Origin: Cellvibrio sp. 79 | Lineage (GTDB): Bacteria; Pseudomonadota; Gammaproteobacteria; Pseudomonadales; Cellvibrionaceae | NCBI GenBank assembly: GCA_003056245.1 | Contig: MVDH01000003.1 | Coordinates: 204,177 to 268,176, forward strand | DNA: 64,000 bases | Reading direction: 5' to 3' | Shown here: positions 52,784 through 60,256 of the stretch, one piece after another | Position numbering within the stretch: the first letter of the stretch is position 1 | Layout of the letters: each line of letters starts with the position of its first letter | Notes under the pieces: model-generated | Seen by the model: the letters and a program-made list of their open reading frames with translations, nothing else | What the model was told of the DNA's origin: nothing | Database searches by the model: none | Made by a program: the position numbers and the translations under genes

Positions 52784-54265
52784 ATGCGAGAGGATAAAAA
52801 ATCAAAGGAGGCACTGAATTCGGCCGCACGGCTATCCCATATAGATGTGTTTGTTCCAGCACAAATCGAATTTGATCATCGTAGTGATCACAGCGTTGCT
52901 TGTTTTTCCAGATTTAAATATAACGACCTTTCCCTTCAGTTATCGCCGATTAATGACGGTGTCATTAGACGCTTCCCGATATTGATCCGAGGCGACGGCA
53001 CTCCTTGGGACTTAGGCAACCTCTACCTGATGCGCAAGTTCACCGAAATGGCGAAGCTTGCCCCCCCCTCTCTCGAAACACTCATATCGACCGCCAAGCA
53101 TTTAGCCATGTATTTGCGTTGGATAGAGGACGCGCGCGCGAAAGGCAACGATCTTCACGAGCTGTATTTCCCGCCTGAAGAGGAAAGGCGCGTCACTTGG
53201 GTCTACTATCGCTATCTAAAAAGACTCTTACGCCAGAATAGCGACCAGCCGATATCTCTTAGCGTAGCAAGAGCTCGCATGCAGTCTGTAATCGGCTTTT
53301 ACAGAGGGCTTTCGAAGTGGAACTTAGTAGGGGAATCAGCTATCGAGAACATCGCTTACAAAACCTCCCTTATCGGAATCCCAATCGTCAATTCGGTCGG
53401 TATTCGATTTATGAAAACTGTAGAGACCACCAATTTTAAGATCTCTAAACCACCTCGTACACATGCCGGGGTAATTATGGATGGTGGCGCCTTGAGGCCG
53501 CTGACAGAAGAGGAGCAGATCCTCTTGCTTGAACAGTTAAGGGCAAGTACCAATCGAGCGTTCCAATTGATGTGTTTGGTATCTCTTTACACTGGTGCAC
53601 GCATCCAAACGTTTTGCACCCTCAAAGTGAAGGATATTTTCAATCTCCTCAAGAAGCCTCCAAAAAATGGCGAACTGCTCTTACCCATCGGTGAGGGAAC
53701 GGGGATTGATACCAAAAACCAGAAGCGGTATCTGCTTCACTTTCCTGTCGAACTGGTCCGTCTGCTGCGGGATTACATAGAGTCAGATGAGAGCCGTGAG
53801 CGTCGCGCCCGGAGCTTTTATGGTGAGAGTGAAGAAAACTATGTGTTTCTTGCGCGCAATGGCTCTCCGTTTTATACCAGCTCCTCCGAGATTATTGATC
53901 GCCAAGAGGGGCAGTTTAGCAAGCGAATTTCCGCTAAAGATCGGGTGACGTTCACAATTCAGCAGGGCAATGCTGTGCGCAACTGTCTGATTCGACTAGT
54001 ACGGGATATACGTTCGAAGCACCCTGATTTCAATTCGGTTCAAGTCCATGACCTGCGAGCAACATACGGTATGAATTTTGTCCGTGATGCGGACGCAGCT
54101 GGCGCTAAAGATATCCGCGACGCGCTGAAAAAGCGCATGGGACACTCAAGCTTTGATACAACACAAGCCTATTTGAACTTCGATGTAAATAACGCGATGG
54201 TTCGGATCGCTAATGAGTTTCACCATGACCGAATAAATCGGGTAGTAATGGAGTTTCGTCCTTGA
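52784..54265 (+). CDS. Tyrosine recombinase 1
   Basis: A 493 aa site-specific recombinase. The catalytic residues are all present: Arg in LYTGARIQTFCTL (near residue 270), HDLRATYG (His-x-x-Arg, near 420), His in KRMGHSSFDTTQ and the Tyr nucleophile in QAYLNF near 465. A SAM-like N-terminal domain precedes. GGAAGG lies six bases before the ATG. It is the first gene of the element and overlaps the next by four bases (TTGA). In the Gamma-Mobile-Trio scheme it would correspond to GmtY; that match is from memory. Confidence 0.85.
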   Translation: MREDKKSKEALNSAARLSHIDVFVPAQIEFDHRSDHSVACFSRFKYNDLSLQLSPINDGVIRRFPILIRGDGTPWDLGNLYLMRKFTEMAKLAPPSLETLISTAKHLAMYLRWIEDARAKGNDLHELYFPPEEERRVTWVYYRYLKRLLRQNSDQPISLSVARARMQSVIGFYRGLSKWNLVGESAIENIAYKTSLIGIPIVNSVGIRFMKTVETTNFKISKPPRTHAGVIMDGGALRPLTEEEQILLLEQLRASTNRAFQLMCLVSLYTGARIQTFCTLKVKDIFNLLKKPPKNGELLLPIGEGTGIDTKNQKRYLLHFPVELVRLLRDYIESDESRERRARSFYGESEENYVFLARNGSPFYTSSSEIIDRQEGQFSKRISAKDRVTFTIQQGNAVRNCLIRLVRDIRSKHPDFNSVQVHDLRATYGMNFVRDADAAGAKDIRDALKKRMGHSSFDTTQAYLNFDVNNAMVRIANEFHHDRINRVVMEFRP

Positions 54266-56229
54266 AAGCCAATACTGCTATATACGTCATCCCGGAACTT
54301 CATACACTGCCCGCTAATAGTTTTGATGTAGCACCGGAGTTTAAGCCTGAACTGACTGTAATCGACTATAAATCGAGGCGTAGTGTCCGCTACGCGCGCG
54401 TCTACCGAGTCTGTTATTTAGACCGTTGCTCAATCGACCCCTCCATTACATCTTTCATTGAGCGCAACAAGGTCAACGTATTAAGCCTTTGCGCTAAGCG
54501 GGTCGTATTGATGAAATTATTTGTAAAAGGATTGTTGGAGGGGCATCCGAGCATTCCAGATTTTTCTCGAATTGAGATGGCACTCGATTGGATCGACGAG
54601 CAAAAGCGTTCAGCCGAGCTACACACCCTTGAGGGGGCCCGCAAGCTCTACCGAGATTACACAGATTATCTGCGCCACCGCCTACGACTCTCAAAGGTGG
54701 GTAGTGCAGCCCAGGCAATTGCCCATGGGGCAGCCCAAAAGCGACAATCTTCAATGGCATATATTTGTGGACTGGCCTGTGAACATGATCCTAGTGTGGT
54801 ACGGAATTGGGCAATTCGCATACCTCAGAAGAATAATGGGCCGAACGAGCTGCCTGCACCGGTAACAACCGCAGACGAGCATGCGCTAGCACACGCGCTG
54901 CATTTGCGGTTTTTTGACGCGTTTAGTAAGGCTGTCCTCAACGGAGCAGCCCCTCCTGTGGTGGTCGAATTAGCAGATCTGGGTTTTGAGGATCTAATTT
55001 ACTACAACCTCCATGCCAACAACTCTGGAGGCTGGCCCAAGTCTAATAAGCGAGCAGATAACGACTGGAAGCCTTATTTTTACCGACGAGACGGGGTGTT
55101 TCAAGGTGAGTACAAAGAGTTCCGAGCGCTGCTGCAGGAGCGCGACATCTCGCCGATGCCTCACTCTCAATTCGTGACGCTGAGGGAAAACAATCTCCGT
55201 TTTTCGCCCTCTGAGCTCCGTATATTAGCGAACCATGCGACCCGTCACTTTGGTTATCTTTTACTCGGTGAAGCTGGAAATAATGCCTCTCACTTAGCCA
55301 GTATCAACTGCCAGCATGACCGGCTGGATAAGGCACTGGGACTCGCCTCAACACGGGCAATTAAAGGGCGAGCGGGATATGAGAAGCAATACCAATTCGT
55401 TGACACTCGTTTCGCTCAAACTACTTGGCGGCAGTATGTTCGGCTTCGTCATTGGATGACCCGGCAGCTTGAATCACCCCCCGAGCTCGGGCTATTTATT
55501 CTTCCGAGAAAAAGTACGGGCGATCCTCACAGTGTACTATCGATCACCTCTCTTCCGCAGTTGCCTCTGTGGCCAGCGAACGCCCCATCATTGGCGACTC
55601 GCCCTGCGCGTAAGCACAAATCCGTTAACCTTTTGGAAGGGTCGGGTGGCAATACGGCGTTAGTCGCCGGGATGCAATTTGCTAGGCCTCAAACGATTTC
55701 AAGGCACTACGCCTTCAAAAGTCTTGAAGACGCAATGAAAGTGTTAAATCAATATTTTGCAGCTCAAGCGAGGGCTGCGGAAATTCGCCAAATGGGTATC
55801 GAAGTAGTGCGGATCATCGAGGGCGGTGAAACGACACACTCAGGTGCGTGTGACTCGAAAGTGGATGACCCAAGGCTAATACCAGGCCTAGAGGCGATTG
55901 ATATTGAGCCTCGCTGTGGGGCGCCTGTTACGTGCATATTTTGCGTTCATTTCGCGCTGCATGCAAATACCGAAGACATACTTCGCTTGCTTACCATGAA
56001 AGTTTGGATTGAAGTTCAGAGTCGCCTTAAATCGATTCACATTGATAATCACTTCCGAAAGTTCTTGCCGTATGCGAACCGTATCGAACAGATAACAGAA
56101 GAACTTTTCAAAATGAACGGAGTAGTTTCTGAGCTAGTAACCGAAGCTTTTACGCGATTTGAGCGAGGAGAGCGAGACCCATACTGGACTGCAAAGATCA
56201 ACGCATTACTTGAAGTAGAGGGCATCTAA
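54262..56229 (+). CDS. Tyrosine-recombinase-like protein 2, apparently catalytically altered
   Basis: A 655 aa protein starting at TTG 54262 with GGAG eight bases upstream, coupled to recombinase 1. Its C-terminal half follows the integrase fold: the Arg-I region reads LLGEAGNNASHLASI with Asn instead of Arg, the HxxR region is degenerate (LEGSGGNTALVAG), but a Tyr remains in ARPQTISRHYAF near residue 480. A Cys cluster, CGAPVTCIFC, near 560 suggests zinc binding. It probably assists the active enzymes in synapsis, as TnpB does in Tn554. Confidence 0.72.
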   Translation: MKANTAIYVIPELHTLPANSFDVAPEFKPELTVIDYKSRRSVRYARVYRVCYLDRCSIDPSITSFIERNKVNVLSLCAKRVVLMKLFVKGLLEGHPSIPDFSRIEMALDWIDEQKRSAELHTLEGARKLYRDYTDYLRHRLRLSKVGSAAQAIAHGAAQKRQSSMAYICGLACEHDPSVVRNWAIRIPQKNNGPNELPAPVTTADEHALAHALHLRFFDAFSKAVLNGAAPPVVVELADLGFEDLIYYNLHANNSGGWPKSNKRADNDWKPYFYRRDGVFQGEYKEFRALLQERDISPMPHSQFVTLRENNLRFSPSELRILANHATRHFGYLLLGEAGNNASHLASINCQHDRLDKALGLASTRAIKGRAGYEKQYQFVDTRFAQTTWRQYVRLRHWMTRQLESPPELGLFILPRKSTGDPHSVLSITSLPQLPLWPANAPSLATRPARKHKSVNLLEGSGGNTALVAGMQFARPQTISRHYAFKSLEDAMKVLNQYFAAQARAAEIRQMGIEVVRIIEGGETTHSGACDSKVDDPRLIPGLEAIDIEPRCGAPVTCIFCVHFALHANTEDILRLLTMKVWIEVQSRLKSIHIDNHFRKFLPYANRIEQITEELFKMNGVVSELVTEAFTRFERGERDPYWTAKINALLEVEGI

Positions 56230-56230
56230 A

Positions 56231-58324
56231 ATGGCTTTTCAGCTCCACATGGCAAACCCCGATCCACTCCACGCCCCCGGTACTACCGAGCGGGTGACTA
56301 AGCTGGGCATTGACCCAGAGTATGTTATCTCTCGCGATAAAAAAGGAAATGTGCTGAGCATGTTCAAACATAATATTTGGGACTGCCGCATTTATGGGGC
56401 GCCATCCACGTTCAACTTTAACAAATGGTGGAATACCAAAGAAAGGGGACCAGAGGACGCATTAGCGCTCAGACTCACAGAAGAGATAAAAACAATCTGC
56501 TGGCTCTGTATGTTTGAACCTACTGTCAACGCAGGGCGCTCGCGAGGGTCGAGTTATCTACACCAACTGATGAGCATTCTGAGGGCAATCGCTCGAATGG
56601 CACACGTCCTCGGCACAACGCTCTCTGAAGCTCATAGCAATACCCAATTTCAGGTGGCATTACGTAGTTCGATTGCAAATGCAGCCCGCGGGTTTCCGTA
56701 CTCTCTAATATCTCTATTGAAAGATGTGGCCTACTGGCAAGGAATTAAGAGTATCGAGTGTAAGGTGCCCTGCCTCGTGCCCGAAACTGATTTATCTGAC
56801 GTTCTGGCGCTTCTCCTCAAGAAAGACCGGGACTCTAAAGAAGATCGTGAGTATTTCCCCCTGATACCCACGCGTCTATTTGGCAAGCTCATAAGTGGGT
56901 CACAAGAAATTTTGATTGCAGTTCAACCCTATTTAGAGAGCTTAGAAGCCTACATTAAAGCCTTAACAGTTGACCCTAAATTACGTGTGAATAGTGCTGT
57001 CGACTACTTCGCCAACTTGCAGCGCATTAGAAAAGCCCACCCAAATCTGACCTCCATAGATTGGCTAGAGGCCAAAGGGCAATGTCTTACTACTGCCGAG
57101 ACGATTGAGTTTTTTGGCCTGAGCAGCTATCCCGAGAAAGCTGCGCTCGAAACGCTCAGATCGTTTGATTCACATCTTACACAATTGCAAATATTTTGTG
57201 CTCTCCTCATACATGCCTACTCCGGGATGCGAACGTCCGAGGTGCAGGTAATGCCGTTTGAACCCGTTGTGCATTCGGCGGCTAAGGGATATGGAGACCT
57301 GCCAGTGCTCGTATCTCATCTTAAAAAGTTTGCGCAATCGGGTAATTTCAGCCGCCCATTAGTATGGGCGACCTCGAAGGAGGGATTGTACGCTGTGGGG
57401 ATTGCACAGAAACTTGCACGATTGAGGTGGTTCCGCAGACGTACCCCTCTCGATGATATTCCAAGCAATATCCCGCTTTTTGTAGGGCTATGCAGTAACG
57501 CCACGCACGCCCACATCCACTATCAATTGCCGATAGCAGTGACCACTTTCAACTCATCAAGTTGGGAACTCGCGTGTCAAACGCTGGGACTGATCATTGA
57601 AGAAGAGGATTTGGAGGAGTTGCGCGTATTTGATGCATTTCGGACATGGGATGAGAATCCCGACTTTGCTCCAGGAAAAGTTTGGCCGCTGTCGTCACAT
57701 CAAATCCGACGGTCAGTGGCCGTGTATGCAAGCCGGTCGGGCATGGTGTCTCTGCCAACACTTAAAACCCAATTTAAACACCTGTCAGAAGTTATGACGG
57801 CACTGTACTCAGAGAACTCAAGCTACGCGCAAAACTTTCTGATCGATGAAAACGGTAAGCCAATCGAAAACGGCAGCATACTGAGGTCGTTTCGCGATGC
57901 GGCTGCCTTTAACATGAGCGTACGCTTCCATGAACAAGTCATCGAGTCTGAAAGAAGACTCAGCGGAGCTGTCGGCACTGAGATTCAGCGTGCGAAGGAC
58001 AAGGGTACTCTCCCAAAAATTCTCCAGAACCCCGAGGAAACTACGAAAGCAGTGAAGCAAGGGCGGTTCAGTTACAGAGAGACTTCCGTAGGTGGTTGTG
58101 TTCTCAAAACGAGTTGCCCTCATTTTGGAATAGACCTTGTTGTACCATGTACTAGTGGCTGCAAAGAAGCGATACTGGATCGCGAAAAAATGGAGAAATA
58201 CGTGGAAAGTCTTCGCTTTGACATGGAATGTTTATCACCAAATAGTCGCCCTTATCGATCAATTGTTGAAGAGATTGAATTCGTCACAACAACTTATCTT
58301 CAACCGCCGGATACCAGATTATGA
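56231..58324 (+). CDS. Tyrosine recombinase 3
   Basis: A 697 aa recombinase. Catalytic motifs are Arg in HAYSGMRTSEVQVMPF (near 335), HQIRRSVAVY (HxxR, near 495), His in QFKHLSEVMTALY with Tyr at its end. The C-terminus has a Cys/His group (GGCVLKTSCPHFGI, VPCTSGC). It follows gene 2 after one base and overlaps the next start (ATGA). Long integrases of this sort occur as the second or third recombinase in island-borne trios. Confidence 0.78.
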   Translation: MAFQLHMANPDPLHAPGTTERVTKLGIDPEYVISRDKKGNVLSMFKHNIWDCRIYGAPSTFNFNKWWNTKERGPEDALALRLTEEIKTICWLCMFEPTVNAGRSRGSSYLHQLMSILRAIARMAHVLGTTLSEAHSNTQFQVALRSSIANAARGFPYSLISLLKDVAYWQGIKSIECKVPCLVPETDLSDVLALLLKKDRDSKEDREYFPLIPTRLFGKLISGSQEILIAVQPYLESLEAYIKALTVDPKLRVNSAVDYFANLQRIRKAHPNLTSIDWLEAKGQCLTTAETIEFFGLSSYPEKAALETLRSFDSHLTQLQIFCALLIHAYSGMRTSEVQVMPFEPVVHSAAKGYGDLPVLVSHLKKFAQSGNFSRPLVWATSKEGLYAVGIAQKLARLRWFRRRTPLDDIPSNIPLFVGLCSNATHAHIHYQLPIAVTTFNSSSWELACQTLGLIIEEEDLEELRVFDAFRTWDENPDFAPGKVWPLSSHQIRRSVAVYASRSGMVSLPTLKTQFKHLSEVMTALYSENSSYAQNFLIDENGKPIENGSILRSFRDAAAFNMSVRFHEQVIESERRLSGAVGTEIQRAKDKGTLPKILQNPEETTKAVKQGRFSYRETSVGGCVLKTSCPHFGIDLVVPCTSGCKEAILDREKMEKYVESLRFDMECLSPNSRPYRSIVEEIEFVTTTYLQPPDTRL

Positions 58325-58743
58325 AAGAGAGCGGTACCGTTCAAGAATACCTTGCGGCGCTAGAGCGCCTTAAAAAAGGCGTTCCTACGATTGTTCCTAA
58401 GGGTTCCCCCATCAATAAAGATCAGGTCGCACTTGAGGCAGGCAGAAAGCGCGGAACCATTCGTAATCGCCCAGGTTTTGAAAAGCTTATTGCAGAAATT
58501 GAGTCCGCAGTTGAGCAGCCACCTCCGACGAAAAAGAAGCGCCTCCATAACAATCCAAATCAGACTGCTGAAATAGAGCGACTTCAACGTGATCTTGATG
58601 TTGCCCGCAGTCGCTATATGTCGTTGCTATACCTTAATGCCGAAATGGCAAAAGTAATCCGCAAACTTGGCGGAGATGTTCCCCAATTTGGTGTGGTTAC
58701 CGATATCCAAGTAGATCCCAATAGCACCGATATTCCTTATTAA
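58321..58743 (+). CDS. Small HTH/coiled-coil protein of the recombinase operon (GmtX/TnpC-like)
   Basis: A 140 aa protein. Residues 30-60 (INKDQVALEAGRKRGTIRNRPGF) look like a DNA-binding helix-turn-helix. Residues about 80-115 form a coiled coil (QTAEIERLQRDLDVARSRYM). Position, size and the VALEAGRKRGxI motif fit the small third component of Gamma-Mobile-Trio systems or TnpC of Tn554, which helps direct recombination. Recalled, not searched. Confidence 0.65.
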   Translation: MKESGTVQEYLAALERLKKGVPTIVPKGSPINKDQVALEAGRKRGTIRNRPGFEKLIAEIESAVEQPPPTKKKRLHNNPNQTAEIERLQRDLDVARSRYMSLLYLNAEMAKVIRKLGGDVPQFGVVTDIQVDPNSTDIPY

Positions 58744-58754
58744 AGAGTTAAATC

Positions 58755-59747
58755 ATGTCAGACCATCCGTACAGTACGCTTACACCAGAACGAATTCTCG
58801 ATGCAGTTGAGAACCTAGGGTATCACTGCGATGGACGCTTAAATGCGTTAAATTCTTACGAAAACCGTGTGTTTCAAATCGGAATAAATGATTCTCCCCC
58901 AATTATCGCAAAGTTCTACAGACCATCTCGGTGGTCGTTTGAACAAATAGGTGAGGAGCACGATTTTTGTAAAGAACTTGCAACAGCAGAGTGGCCAATC
59001 GTTCCACCATTAGTACATGAAAGCGGAGTAAGTGCTCATTGCGACGGAGAATTTACTTTCGCATTGTTTCCGCGAGTCGGAGGATATGCCCCAGAGCTTG
59101 ATAACTTGGACACATTAGAATTACTCGGTCGCTCACTTGGACGATTACACGCAATTGGATCAGTGACGTCTTTCAGCCATCGACCTTATCTCAACATCCA
59201 GAGCTACGGTGTTGATAGTCGCGAATTTCTATTGAGTAATGATTTCATCCCGCCAAGTCTTCTTCCGGCTTACGAATCATTGACCAAAGATATTATTAAA
59301 ATAATAGAACAGCGATTTGGTGAGTGTACATATACACCAATACGTATCCATGCTGATTGCCACCCGGGCAATATTCTGTGGCGAGAGGATCGCGGAGTAT
59401 TTGTTGACTTCGATGATTGCCGAATGGGGCCAGCTGTACAAGATTTATGGATGTTGTTAAGTGGTGATCGCCAAGATCAAACCACCCAGCTCGATGCGCT
59501 ATTGGAAGGCTATGAGATGTTCTATGAGTTCGACGATTCGGAACTCTGTCTGATAGAGCCTCTCAGATCTCTTCGCATGATGAATTACGCCGCCTGGATT
59601 GCGAGGCGCTGGACTGATCCAGCGTTCCCGGTAACCTTCCAATGGTTTAATACTGAACGTTATTGGGCAGAACACATTCTTCAGTTGCGCGAGCAGTTTG
59701 CAAACCTTCAGGAGCCAGCGCTTGCAAGATCATCAGGAAATTACTAA
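58755..59747 (+). CDS. srkA: SrkA/YihE stress-response Ser/Thr kinase, complete copy
   Basis: A 330 aa aminoglycoside-phosphotransferase-fold kinase; in E. coli YihE protects against Cpx/envelope stress and counteracts MazEF death. It opens YSTLTPERILDAVE, has the invariant catalytic loop HADCHPGNILW and metal-binding VFVDFDDCRMGP and the family end TERYWAEHILQLR. It follows the recombinase operon by 11 bases. The codon use is less GC-biased than the native fragment at 52596, so the whole gene may have arrived with the element. Confidence 0.9.
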   Translation: MSDHPYSTLTPERILDAVENLGYHCDGRLNALNSYENRVFQIGINDSPPIIAKFYRPSRWSFEQIGEEHDFCKELATAEWPIVPPLVHESGVSAHCDGEFTFALFPRVGGYAPELDNLDTLELLGRSLGRLHAIGSVTSFSHRPYLNIQSYGVDSREFLLSNDFIPPSLLPAYESLTKDIIKIIEQRFGECTYTPIRIHADCHPGNILWREDRGVFVDFDDCRMGPAVQDLWMLLSGDRQDQTTQLDALLEGYEMFYEFDDSELCLIEPLRSLRMMNYAAWIARRWTDPAFPVTFQWFNTERYWAEHILQLREQFANLQEPALARSSGNY

Positions 59748-60256
59748 AAATATTTACATGAACATTGTTCGCGTGCATCTTGGCGTTCCAAGCAGAGTTG
59801 AAATAAGAATGACTGAAACGGTCGTCAGGCGATATAAAAATTTCACATTACTGTTTTAACTGCCCTATAACGATTAGCCATCGCCAGCAAATTAATTAAT
59901 TAACTGATTAGTAAAGGCATGATTAATGATAAGTGAACTGAGACTTCAACCGAACATTTTTGTTCGTTTAACATACGTGAAAAACAATTTTAAAATGAAA
60001 GGCGTTGATTTTTTGAGTTTCAGGAGGATCAACCTGAATTGAATACATGATTTTTAGTGATCCATCACCAATATCTCGCTCAAAGTTTTTCTTGAGGCGA
60101 CGATATTTCTATAAAAGCTAAATGATTCAGAATACGTCGCAGGCCGTACGATCTTGACAATGACTTTTTGTCGTAAAACTCACTGAATTGGAGTCCCGTA
60201 ATTTAAAAACATTTCTCATTTATTAAACATCATAACTACATTGAAAATGTCACTTT
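59748..60256. other. AT-rich gene-free stretch after srkA
   Basis: 509 bases with no intact gene. On the minus strand 59972-60110 there is a 46-codon open stretch (RRLKKNFERDIGDGSLKIMY...) that could be the C-terminal remnant of a lost gene. A short GAACA-TTTTT-TGTTC repeat lies near 59952. I see no clear element end here. Confidence 0.4.

Larger units (their letters stand above)
52700..58861 (+). mobile_element. Recombinase element inserted in srkA (left end certain, right end open)
   Basis: The sequence between the truncated srkA start and the full srkA copy consists of one operon of three tyrosine-recombinase-type genes and a small HTH gene. Both srkA versions share TTACGA at 52700-52705 and 58856-58861 where similarity changes, a plausible crossover core. 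If the complete srkA came with the element, as its differing codon use hints, the real right end is further on, possibly beyond 64000. Organisation is Tn554-like and close to Gamma-Mobile-Trio islands. Confidence 0.72.

Noticed and set aside
56231..58324. Recombinase 3 as a plasmid or phage integrase with prophage genes nearby
   Set aside because: No phage structural, lysis or replication genes are present in the window.
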